From contig NZ_CP120639.1 of NCBI RefSeq assembly GCF_029537235.1, forward strand, positions 682,001 through 746,000: a DNA stretch of 64,000 nt. The letters run 5' to 3'. The number at the start of each line of letters is the position of its first letter. The first letter of the stretch is position 1. Source of the stretch: Rhizobium sp. 32-5/1 (lineage in GTDB: Bacteria; Pseudomonadota; Alphaproteobacteria; Rhizobiales; Rhizobiaceae). The notes under the pieces are model-generated. The model was given only the letters and a program-made list of their open reading frames with translations, searched no databases and was not told the DNA's origin. The position numbers were made by a program, and so were the translations under genes. Positions 56,338 through 64,000 of the stretch are shown here, piece after piece.

Positions 56338-56589
56338 ATGACTTCACTAGCGGTAACGATGAAAGGGCAGGTCACATTAAAGCGAGATCTCCTGCAACAT
56401 CTCGGTATCAAGCCAGGTGAGCGGATCGAGTTCGACAAACTGCCGGGTGGTGAGCTTAGAATAAAGGCTGCAAAACCTGTGGGCACGATTGATAGCTTCA
56501 TCGGACGGCACGCATCGAAGGTCAAGAAGCCGATGACGATTGAGGAAATGAATGAGATTGCCGCCTCTGGTTGGGCGAGTGAAGAGTGA
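56338..56589 (+). CDS. AbrB/SpoVT-type antitoxin (VapB-like)
   Basis: 83 residues: LAVTMKGQVTLKRDLLQHLG, then KPGERIEFDKLPGGELRIKA is the swapped-hairpin AbrB DNA-binding domain, followed by a C-terminal toxin-binding tail (PMTIEEMNEIAASGW). GAGGGAA lies about 10 bases before the start. It neutralises the PIN toxin encoded next, with which it overlaps by GTGA, and should repress its own promoter. Confidence 0.9.
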   Translation: MTSLAVTMKGQVTLKRDLLQHLGIKPGERIEFDKLPGGELRIKAAKPVGTIDSFIGRHASKVKKPMTIEEMNEIAASGWASEE

Positions 56590-56984
56590 GAATTTCAGTC
56601 GATACGAACGTGCTGGCTCGCGCTGTCTTGCAGGACGATGCGAAACAAGGTCGCGCCGCAAGCAAGCTGCTGAAAGAGGCTTCCCTGATCGCGGTTTCTC
56701 TGCCGTGCCTGTGCGAGTTGGTTTGGATACTGCGTCGGGGCGCGAAACTATCGAAGGAAGACGTAGCGGTGACGATCCGCGATTTGATGGATGCTGGTAA
56801 TGTTGTGATGAACAGGCCCGCCGTTGAAGTCGGGCTTGCGATCCTCGAAGCCGGCGGAGATTTTGCGGACGGCATAATGGCCTATGAGGGCAATTGGCTT
56901 GGCGGCGAAACCTTCGTCTCGTTCGATAGACAGGCGGTCGAACTGGTGGTGCAGCAAGGGCAGGCCGCACAGCTCCTTTCCTAA
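56586..56984 (+). CDS. PIN-domain RNase toxin (VapC-like)
   Basis: 132 residues beginning with GTG 56586 that overlaps the antitoxin TGA. PIN acidic residues are in place: Asp in ISVDTNVLAR (residue 6), Glu in LPCLCELVWIL, Asp in GGDFADGIMAYEG and Asp in FVSFDRQAVEL. VapC toxins cut tRNA or rRNA. Unit looks complete and could stabilise the replicon. Confidence 0.92.
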   Translation: MRISVDTNVLARAVLQDDAKQGRAASKLLKEASLIAVSLPCLCELVWILRRGAKLSKEDVAVTIRDLMDAGNVVMNRPAVEVGLAILEAGGDFADGIMAYEGNWLGGETFVSFDRQAVELVVQQGQAAQLLS

Positions 56985-57054
56985 TTTGCGTCGGCCCATT
57001 CGATTTTTTCGAGTTGGCCTGTTTCGCAGCTTCTGGCCGATTAGGCCCGACCAG

Positions 57055-57529
57055 TACTATGGCCATTCACCTTCAATAGGCCGATCGAGGAAAGCTTTGA
57101 CCTTGACGTCGATTTCCTCTCAAAGCCGTTACACCGGGCTCTTGGAGATGCCACTCATGCCCATTGCCTTCACGAGGTCATCGACGGAGCGCGTTGAGAT
57201 GCCCTGGATGTAAGCTTCCTGAATGACAGCAGTCAGAGCCTTTTCGGCCATGCGACGCGGTTCCAGGAGGTTGGGAAATAGCTGCCGGTCCGCAGCGCGG
57301 GGTACGCAGTTCAACCGTGCCAGCCCGCGTGTCCCCAATCTCGATCGCGACGGACGTTTGCGCTGGGCAACACGAAGCGCACTCTTCTCGCCGTAGCCTG
57401 CGCCAGTCACAGCGCCAACTTCCAAAGCCCTCAGCTTCTCAGCGGCAAAGCCGATCATATCGCGCAGCAAATCTGCGTCTGTACTCTACTCAACAAGCGA
57501 ACGCAGGTTCTTCACGTCGTCGGTCATCG
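57055..57529 (-). pseudogene. IS256-family transposase fragment
   Basis: From MTDDVKNLRSLVE at 57529 the minus strand reads the N-terminal third of an IS256 transposase: LLRDMIGFAAEKLRALEV, FLEP-like NLLEPRRMAEKALTA, EAYIQGISTRSVDDLVKAMG and EEIDVKVKAFLDRP. It has in-frame TAG/TAA stops (for example LVE stop and SPV stop) and lacks the DDE catalytic region. Remnant. Confidence 0.8.
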
Positions 57530-58192
57530 GTGGTGTCCTTCAGGTTGGCTCTAAGCAACCCGACCCTACCGGAAATCACCGATGGCTATGAAATCGCAAA
57601 AGTGTTAGGGCGGGGACCGGATCTCAGGTGCAAATTGCCGGCGCCGGAGCGGCGAATGCCCTTGGCCTATCAACGCGGCAAAGAGCACCTATCTGACCAA
57701 TGGCCCTCCCGCCGTGTAAGCGCGTCATAGATCTGCGCCACGCTTCGTCCAGCCATCTTATTGCTCCGGGCAGTGCTGCAGGCACCGTGGTCCAGGCCCT
57801 TCGTCACGTCGGAGCAATACGTGCCGCCGATGTTGCGCACGTAGCCTCCCGTCGCTGTCGTCAAGCGACAAAAACGCTAGGATCAAATGCGATCAAGGCC
57901 CGGCACGGATGCGGGCCGACGCTCGTCTCGACCGCCATCGCAGCGTCGGGTGAGAAAGACGGATAAGATAGCTCTCCTTCCCGCCAACGAACGAGCGGCC
58001 CTCTTTGGCGAGACCGGCGCTGGCCGAGATGTCGCCAATAAGATCATAGGAAAGGACTAGCCTGATGCCGTGCATCCCTGCCATGCTTTGACCGCAAGCC
58101 GATAAGTTTACAGTGCCCGAACAATTGATCTAACGCCTAGCGGCGATCGTTCTCCCAACGAGTCCGTTCCCCCAGAGGGGCCCGCATCGCCA
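57530..58192. other. Region without recognised gene
   Basis: About 660 bases between the IS256 fragment and the RHE_PE00001-like gene. Short frames on both strands, none recognised; base composition resembles the IS flanks. Confidence 0.3.
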
Positions 58193-59342
58193 TCATAGTA
58201 TGCCCCACGCCCGAAACCTCCCCCGCCCCGTCATCTCTCTGAGCCCGAGTTCGCCCACGATCCGCACCGCCGCCTGCGGCGTCACGCCGACGGCCTTGAC
58301 GATCATCCCGGTCGAAACCATCGGCCGCGACATCACCAGTTCGATCATCTCCGGCAGTTTTGACGATGTGCGCCGGCCGATCAGGCGACGCTCCATGGTT
58401 TGCCGGGCAAGGGTCAGCCGATCGTGTTCCTTCAAGCCGAGCTCGGCCGCAGCGGTGATGCCCGCGAGAATGGCCAGCAACCGGGTTTCGCGGTCGCGAT
58501 TCCGGCGACGATCGACGGGAATGGATTTCAGGCCGAGATTGATCGCGGCAAGATGCGCGCCAGTGGTGATCCCGGCCTGCCGCAGGATTGAGGCGGCCAG
58601 TGGCCGGCCGAGCCAAGGTGCATGCTGCAGCACCTCCAAACCGTTCCAGGCATCGAGGGCGACGATCGCCTGCAGCACCGGTGGAAAATTGTCGAGCTCG
58701 CGCAGGACGGCCCGCCATTCGCCGAGCCGTTCGTCTTCATCCCAATCGAGATCATAGACGAACGGATCCTTTTCGCGGGAACCGATGCGGTTCGGCGTCT
58801 TTGCCTGTTTGATGGCCGCTTCCGATCGGGCCAACACGGCGTCAATGGCAGCGAATTCTTCCGCAAGCGGGCCGGCATCGTCATCGTTCTCCTCCCCTCC
58901 CTCCTCCAGCCGCATCGAAATCCGTCGCTGCACCTTGGCTCCCGGCGACCCCGTCACCAGATGATGGTGCAGGCGCGCCGGCGACGAAGTCGTGCCCGCG
59001 GAGGCTGCGCAGACCGTCGGGGCTGAGCGCCCAGCCGAGCGCCTGCGCCGCAATCCGGCGACGGGTCTTTAGGACGTCGCGGGCGATGGTCAGCTCGTGG
59101 GTGGGCGCGCGGATATCGGCCGCGGCGTCATGCAGCACCAGGTCTTCGAGATGCACCAGCTCGCCGTCGATCCAGAGCGAGGCGCAGGCATCGGCAAAGT
59201 GGGATCGTTCGATCCAGCCCTGACCGACCGGCGAACGGGCGATGCGCTCGTCAAGCCGGCACAAGGTCGAGCCGGCTTCGGATATCGACCGCAGCAGACT
59301 TGTGATGGGTAATCCGGCGAGATCGTAAGACATTGAAATCAT
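58193..59342 (-). CDS. RHE_PE00001-family (HTH-containing) plasmid protein, frameshifted
   Basis: Two minus frames join to about 380 residues. N-terminal part from ATG 59342 (or 59333): LCRLDERIARSPVGQGWIER, ADACASLWIDGELVHLEDLV, HELTIARDVLKTRRRIAAQA. C-terminal part: DPFVYDLDWDEDERLGEWRA, GLEVLQHAPWLGRPLAASIL, and a final winged-helix-like segment (VKAVGVTPQAAVRIVGELGL then REMTGRGRFRAWG). The family is common on rhizobial plasmids and is thought to bind DNA; function unknown. The shift lies around 58980-59000 and, unlike most in this window, corresponds to one extra (or two missing) bases. Confidence 0.8.
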
Positions 59343-59508
59343 GATAAATGATTTTTTAAACGAACGCTATCTCATAGCAAGAGTTCATTACTGCCCGCTT
59401 TTGTCGGAACAATGCATAACTACTGATTTGTATTTCTTATCGGACGTGACATATACGCACGGCAAAGCGGTCATATCCATACCTACAGAGAAAATTTGGG
59501 AGGTCCCG

Positions 59509-59835
59509 ATGCCGCAGACCAGCTACAAGGTCAGCGAAGCGCGCAAGAACTTCGCAGAAGTTCTCGGATGCGCCAACCAGGACGAGGATATCGCTGGCAT
59601 ACGCGGCAACGGAGTTTATGCCCGCATCGGTTCAGCGGCCGATGGCGGCAAGCGTCCTTTTGGCAAGAGGGCCAAGGCGGTCACAGCAGATGTGCTAGTG
59701 CCGATGCTGGCAACCTGTGCAGACGAAGACCTTCGTGACGTGAGAGACCGGGCAATTCTGATGGTGGGTTTTGCCTCGGGCGGTCGCCGCGGCAGTGAGA
59801 TTGCGGGTTTGCGAAGGAAGCAGCTCACGGTCTAG
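59509..59835 (+). CDS. Chimera: Phd/YefM antitoxin N-terminus joined to integrase fragment
   Basis: ATG 59509 has an excellent GGGAGG ribosome site. The first about 30 residues (MPQTSYKVSEARKNFAEVLG then CANQDEDI) look like a Phd/YefM antitoxin DNA-binding start. From GKRPFGKRAKAVTADVLVPM on, the frame is a tyrosine-recombinase catalytic domain segment (RDVRDRAILMVGFASGGRRG then SEIAGLRRKQL, including the box I Arg). The stop follows at 59835. Probably a recombination product; if expressed it would link an antitoxin-like DNA-binding piece to a non-catalytic integrase stub. Confidence 0.55.
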   Translation: MPQTSYKVSEARKNFAEVLGCANQDEDIAGIRGNGVYARIGSAADGGKRPFGKRAKAVTADVLVPMLATCADEDLRDVRDRAILMVGFASGGRRGSEIAGLRRKQLTV

Positions 59836-60083
59836 CCGCCAATGGCCGTCGCGCGGTGGCCCTCCCCTCCCTCTCTCGCCATCTATCTGGGTCGCACAAA
59901 CGTCAGGGGCAGAGCAAAATGAGATCGTATATCTAACAGGCCGTCCGGGGATGACCTCAACGCCTGGCTTGTGGCTGCCGGGATCGAGACGGGGAGGATC
60001 TTTCGGAAGATCGATCGGTGCGGCAACATTTCGAAGCGGGCACTGGAGCCGAAAGCAGTCAACCAGATCATCAAGCACAGACT
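59640..60083 (+). pseudogene. Tyrosine recombinase (phage/ICE-type integrase) remnant
   Basis: Integrase sequence continues in other frames after the stop at 59835: SGAEQNEIVYLTGRPG (about 59905-59950) and DLNAWLVAAGIETGRIFRKI with NISKRALEPKAVNQIIKH (to about 60083). The C-terminal catalytic HxxR and Tyr are missing because WYL sequence starts immediately after. Multiple frame breaks show real decay. Confidence 0.7.
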
Positions 60084-60084
60084 T

Positions 60085-60345
60085 GGGTTTGAACGATCCG
60101 GCCTTGCTGGTCGCCTTCGAGGCGGCCTTTCTCCAGCGGCTACATCTGCAGTACCGGTACCGTGACGCAAAAGGAGCAGAAACCATCCGACACGTTGAAC
60201 CGCAGGCCCTTTTGATCCTGCCGCCTCTTTGGTATCTCGTGGCCTGGGATGCCGCCCCTGAGGGCTTTCGCCACTTCCGCATGGACAGGATCAGCAAGTC
60301 GAAGATCGTATTCGGCACACAGTTTCGTCGAAGGCACGTACCCTT
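60085..60345 (+). pseudogene. YafY-type WYL-domain regulator fragment
   Basis: From NDPALLVAFEAAFLQRLHLQ the frame encodes a WYL domain: YRYRDAKGAETIRHVEPQAL, LILPPLWYLVAWDAAPEGFR, HFRMDRI. The N-terminal helix-turn-helix is missing; it is fused to the integrase remnant. WYL domains bind ligands or nucleic acid. Confidence 0.75.
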
Positions 60346-60537
60346 GATAATGATTCTTGCCCTTTTGGTGACATGAAACGCTAAGTATTGACGATGAGTG
60401 GCCGATTCTCTTTTGACGAGACTCGCAGATTTTCGAGGTCCCGCGATGGCGCGCTTAACACCATTGAAAGCGGAACCTGCCCGTCTGCTTTACGATGGAC
60501 GGAGCCTGAAAAGGACAATTGGATTTGATTGAGGATA

Positions 60538-60914
60538 CTAGTTCCGGGCCAAACGCGGACGGGGCAGCAAACCTGAACTGTCCAATTCACCCTGTTCTTG
60601 TAAGCCGCCCTCAGTGCTTCTCCACCAATCGCCGAGAGCGTCAATTAGTGGCAAGAGTCTCTCCCCGCCGCCGTGAGATCGTATTCGACACGCAGAGGAT
60701 AGCCGCCAAAATCGGTGCGACGGACGATGCCTGCATCTTCCAGTTTGCGTAGTTCAAGTGTCAACATCTTGTGAGAAATTGTCGGATTTTCCCGGCGAAG
60801 ATCGCTAAACCGCTTCGTCCCTTGCTGCAGATAATAGATGAGCAGCGTTGGCCAACGACCGCTGAGAATCTGCATGACCTCTTCAATTGGACAGCGGGAA
60901 ACAAGGCCTTTCAT
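60538..60914 (-). CDS. HxlR-family regulator (third, one frameshift)
   Basis: Starts at ATG 60914: SRCPIEEVMQILSGRWPTLL, IYYLQQGTKRFSDLRRENPT, ISHKMLTLELRKLEDAGIVR and YPLRVEYDLTAAG are standard HxlR. The frame ends early at AGRDSCH, but one added G in the GGGG run (C on + at 60663-60666) gives AGERLLPLIDALGDWW and extends to a stop at 60538, about 126 residues, the normal family length. Divergent from a GST gene 108 bases away; GGTAAC at 60931 recalls the operators of the other two HxlR/GST pairs. Confidence 0.85.
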
Positions 60915-61022
60915 CGGTCGCTCCTGGTAACAAAAAGGTGCGTAATTTACTTGGCGCGGCCGCCAGTTATGGTTCGACTACGCTGCGCAGCGTGATCAAC
61001 AGAAGTCACGGAGAACAACAAT

Positions 61023-61730
61023 ATGGAACCCATACTCATATACGGCTTCCCCGCGGGAAGTTCCATGGGGCTCGTCGCCGCTCTGGAATGGATGGGCAGA
61101 CCTTACAGGCTTTGCCGCGTCGACATGTTCGGTGAGATGCGCGATCCGTCCTATAAGCGGATCAATCCGCGTGTCGAGACGCCCGTTTTGATCACTGATC
61201 AAGGCAACGTACTAACCGAAACCATGGCCATTGCGGCATGGCTGGAAGCCCGGGACACAGAACGACGGATCAGCTTCGACCCACTATCGCGCGAGGCCGA
61301 CCGGATGCACCAGTTCATGGCGTTCATCAACACAGGATTTACGGGTGCGTTCGGTCCGCTTTGGGCTGCGATGGAAATGCGGCGGACCACCCCAGCGATG
61401 CTGGCAGCCATAAAAGCATTTGGGAACGACGGCGTCATCGAGCGCCACGACCGTCTCGAGGAAATGATTGGAGACACCCAATTTTTAGTTGCCGATCACC
61501 CGACGCTTGCCGACGGGCTTCTGATCGGGGTCGCCCGCTGGCTAGACTTTCATCAGGTGATCGACAAGGCTCGCTGGCCAAAGCTCGCAGGTCTGAGACG
61601 CCGTATCGAAGCCAATTCTGCCGTCATTTATGCGATATCGCTGGAGACCGGGGAGATATCTCCAGGCAATGGCGCTTTTCAGGGCCATGTCGACTTGACC
61701 GAAGTGACCGACCGGTTCGGCCCTGAATAA
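61023..61730 (+). CDS. Glutathione S-transferase family protein
   Basis: 235 residues. N-terminal thioredoxin fold: ILIYGFPAGSSMGLVAALEW, RVETPVLITDQGNVLTETMA with cis-Pro and ET for glutathione binding. C-terminal helical domain: FLVADHPTLADGLLIGVARW. Ser rather than Cys at the active-site position (AGSSMG). Not closely similar to the module GSTs. Probably controlled by the divergent HxlR regulator. Confidence 0.9.
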   Translation: MEPILIYGFPAGSSMGLVAALEWMGRPYRLCRVDMFGEMRDPSYKRINPRVETPVLITDQGNVLTETMAIAAWLEARDTERRISFDPLSREADRMHQFMAFINTGFTGAFGPLWAAMEMRRTTPAMLAAIKAFGNDGVIERHDRLEEMIGDTQFLVADHPTLADGLLIGVARWLDFHQVIDKARWPKLAGLRRRIEANSAVIYAISLETGEISPGNGAFQGHVDLTEVTDRFGPE

Positions 61731-61779
61731 CCCTGCTGCGCGCGGCCTGTTCAATATATGCGGACCGCGCGCGAGGTCC

Positions 61780-62080
61780 GGGGGCGTCGTGACAATTTCC
61801 GGATCAAGGGCTTTGTGCCGGCTGGCGCCAAAAGCAAGCGTGTTCTTCGCACGGATAGTAGAACATTTCTGGATGCGCTTTTGTAAATGGCGCGTTCCAG
61901 AGGGGTTGGCGGGACCTGCCCTAGCGGCTCTGCGATTACCGCTCGGTGAAGCGGCGCTATTCCCGCTGGATCGAGATGCGTCTCGACGAAATGCTGTCGG
62001 TTCTTTCGCGCGAAGCCGATCTTGAATGGCTATGATCAAAAGCATCGTCGTGCGGGCTCATCAGCATGCGGGAGACCGCC
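61780..62080 (+). pseudogene. IS5-family transposase remnant
   Basis: Pieces of an IS5-type transposase in several frames: an N-terminal-like stretch near 61780-61880 (TFLDALL) and RYSRWIEMRLDEMLSVLSRE then ADLEWL, followed in another frame by IVRAHQH-like sequence (about 61940-62065). Multiple frame breaks; no ends identified. Confidence 0.6.
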
Positions 62081-62603
62081 GGTCAAAAGGCGGGGACGGA
62101 TTCCCAAGGGCTAGGTCGGTCTCGCGGGGACTGCGCACGAAAACCCATGCCGCGAGGGAAGGGCGAGCCCTTCCAGTCCGGCTGATCGGCTCTAACGGGT
62201 AACGCAACGATATCGGATTTTTTTCGCTCCAAACACCTCAAGGGCAAAACCGATTGCAGCGAAGGCAAGAACTGCAAAGGAGCGGATCATCACGGACTGA
62301 AGAGAGAGGTAGCGGAGAATCTTTCCTTCGCGGAAGGTAAGGCGCAAGTGCAGCGGCCACCCGAAGATCGCTGGGAAGAGCACTGACGGGACAACGGCAA
62401 CGGACCCATTTATGCCCTTGAACTTGGCGCAGATATCACCGCCCAGTACCCATATCTAAGCCCAAAGCACGCCCGAGAAACATCCGCCAAACAGTTCTGG
62501 TCTCGGCAAATTCGAGCACATACTTCGCCCGAAGCATCACAGATCGATTTGCACTCTGCAGAACACCGTGGTCTGAAACACCTGATTTCACAGGCACTTA
62601 AAC
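62081..62603. other. Region without clear gene
   Basis: About 520 bases. The minus frame 62192-62383 encodes a possible membrane segment (MIRSFAVLAFAAIGFALEVF) in a 63-codon ORF without recognised family. The region leads up to the first parS-like palindrome. Confidence 0.3.
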
Positions 62604-62623
62604 CAGTTGACCGCGGTCAACTG
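62604..62623. promoter_or_regulatory. parS-like palindrome, site 1
   Basis: CAGTTGACCGCGGTCAACTG, a perfect 20-bp palindrome. Its 16-bp core GTTGACCGCGGTCAAC fits GTTNNNNGCNNNNAAC, the pattern known for RepB-binding parS sites of repABC replicons. The identical core recurs 281 bases downstream. No repABC gene is within the window. Confidence 0.6.
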
Positions 62624-62884
62624 ACGAATCGGCGACACGTGCGGAGGGGCATCATGCCAGCTAGCGGTTTACTTAGACTGCACCACGCTTGCGCAAGCTC
62701 TGGCGGCGAAGAATGAAAAGAGGAAGGTATAGAAGATGTAATGCCGGAAATCCTATCATCCAGCCGGTTTAGATCTCGATGCTTTCCCTGTCCGCTTCCC
62801 GCGCACTTTGGCCCTCACTTCGAGGAATCTTAAACGTCCCGAAAACTAAGCAACAGAAATCGCAAATAATTCAATCACTTACAT

Positions 62885-62904
62885 CTGTTGACCGCGGTCA
62901 ACAG
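62885..62904. promoter_or_regulatory. parS-like palindrome, site 2
   Basis: CTGTTGACCGCGGTCAACAG, perfect 20-bp palindrome with the same 16-bp core as site 1. Confidence 0.6.
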
Positions 62905-64000
62905 TGTCATGCGGCGGTTAGTCGACGAGGGCTTGCTGTGATGCGCGGCACAGGGATCGGCAAAGGGTAGTGGCGCCGAATTGAATCCGTCCCTGGGCTG
63001 CCAAGAAGTCAAGCCGGAGCAATTGTCTGAAGAACACCCGCAGAGCAAGCCACCCCGGCTGAACTGCCAATTGGTTGGCGTTGATTTTACACAGGTTGAT
63101 TTCGTCCTATCAGCATTGTAGGGCCATTCACCGTTCGCGCAACGAGCTGAGCTTCCCTGCACGAACCGTTGTAACCGGTGGGTGCGCAACTAATGTCCCG
63201 TCCTTGCCGAGAATTCGTGGCGGAACCCCACGAATACGGCGACCCGCCCCAGAGGCCGTTCCGCCCACCAAGGGCAGCCTGACGCCTCCGGGATGTGCAA
63301 TACTAAGGTCAAAGAAGCGGCGGCCTTTCCAAGGACCTCTCTCCCGCCGCCATATCGCGCTACCTCCGGAGGAGTTTATCAAACCGCTCGCTCGGCTGTT
63401 GGCGCTGGAAGGTTGCGTTCGCTTCTAGCGATCTAGTGCGCACCAATTGAGTTCCATCTCTACACGCACGGGAGCACCCATGGTTCGGAGAGATCCGGTG
63501 TCTTGTTATGTGCGTTCTAAACGGGGCGGCTTGCCACTTCGCCCGCCCCACCTGTGGCACCGCCGCAGCTTCTCGAGACGAGATCGAAACGCGGCTCGTT
63601 CAGACATCCAAGGGTGACCATGCCATGATCTTGAACCAGTCAAGACTGTCATGAGAGCGAGTCGGTCCCACACGAAGGCCAGGGAAGAAGGCCGAACCTG
63701 CTTTACTTTCCAAACGAGTCGCCGACGGTTCAACCGATCGAAATTGCGTCTACCAATCTCGAATCCCTGTTGCCAACGCGAGCCGCCGGACTTCGACGTC
63801 AAAACAGACGCATTCGATGACCACGCCGAGCTCCTTGTGTTTACAAACTAAGGAATTTTCTTCAAAGCCGCCGATCACGGGCTATTCAAACACGGGTCAA
63901 GCGCGTCTGCCGCCCTTGTGAATTCACCCGAACAGTCGGCTGGGAACAATCGGACCAGTTCCGGACCTGGTATCCCGTCGATTAGGGCAGGGCTGGAAAC
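62905..64000. other. Right end, no recognised gene
   Basis: About 1.1 kb after the second palindrome. Frames up to 117 codons occur on both strands but none shows a family, signal peptide or good ribosome site. It could be non-coding sequence next to a replication/partition locus lying beyond the window. Confidence 0.35.

Overview
The window looks like accessory DNA from a Rhizobiales bacterium (Rhizobium/Agrobacterium/Ensifer/Ochrobactrum type), probably on a repABC plasmid or chromid rather than the core chromosome. Reasons: hutXWV-type histidine transport genes with a HutC repressor, SyrB-like, MucR/Ros, BA14K, DUF6894 and RHE_PE00001-type proteins, a FixJ-type regulator, many IS fragments (ISL3, IS110, IS256, IS5), toxin-antitoxin-like genes, no rRNA or complete tRNA gene and no core housekeeping genes. 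Two perfect palindromes near the right end (62604-62623, 62885-62904) fit the repABC parS pattern. These taxonomic statements are inference from protein families.

Layout. 1-659: cut-off amino-acid ABC binding protein. 0.95-9.0 kb: catabolic block with an Asp/Glu racemase-family enzyme, an FAD aromatic hydroxylase and a RibB-type protein on +, facing a five-gene minus operon (alpha/beta hydrolase, luciferase-like FMN monooxygenase, SnoaL-like protein, small hypothetical, flavin reductase). 9.2-10.3 kb: wreckage of a LysR regulator and an opine-oxidase-like subunit. 10.4-16.1 kb: defence/toxin-like island (LOTUS/OST-HTH fragment, Swt1-type HEPN protein, 306-bp MITE-like element, IS110, AbiEi-like plus Fic pair behind a tandem repeat). 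16.3-24 kb: two SyrB-like genes and the hut cluster hutC / hutX-hutW-hutV-hutH. 24.1-32.6 kb: a four-gene module (tautomerase, SnoaL, GST, divergent HxlR) present twice, about 6.5 kb apart, with a DUF4143 ATPase, a Crp/Fnr regulator and a MucR gene between; a second 306-bp MITE-like copy lies just before the second module. 33-42 kb: small envelope proteins, a NarL-type two-component pair, an MHYT-PAS hybrid kinase. 42.2-44.4 kb: fragments of a permease and class III aminotransferase with a linked phosphotransferase. 45-52.8 kb: FixJ-like regulator, LuxR-HTH protein and a giant Ser/Thr kinase-ATPase-GAF-PAS-histidine kinase. 53-64 kb: fragments, SDR enzyme, AbrB/PIN pair, IS256 and IS5 remnants, RHE_PE00001-like protein, Phd/integrase chimera, another divergent HxlR/GST pair, and the parS-like palindromes.

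A general caution: at least sixteen genes or gene halves are joined only if a single missing base is restored, often in a short run of A or G. One case is confirmed by the intact paralogue within the window. Most of these 'pseudogenes' may therefore be sequencing artefacts; the true wreckage is the IS fragments, the opine-oxidase/LysR pieces, the permease and aminotransferase fragments and the integrase/WYL pieces.

Functionally the window combines (i) flavin-dependent oxidation of an unknown aromatic or heterocyclic compound, (ii) histidine uptake and a histidine ammonia-lyase-like enzyme that lacks the residues that build the MIO cofactor, (iii) glutathione/tautomerase chemistry under HxlR control, and (iv) several signal-transduction and toxin-like systems.
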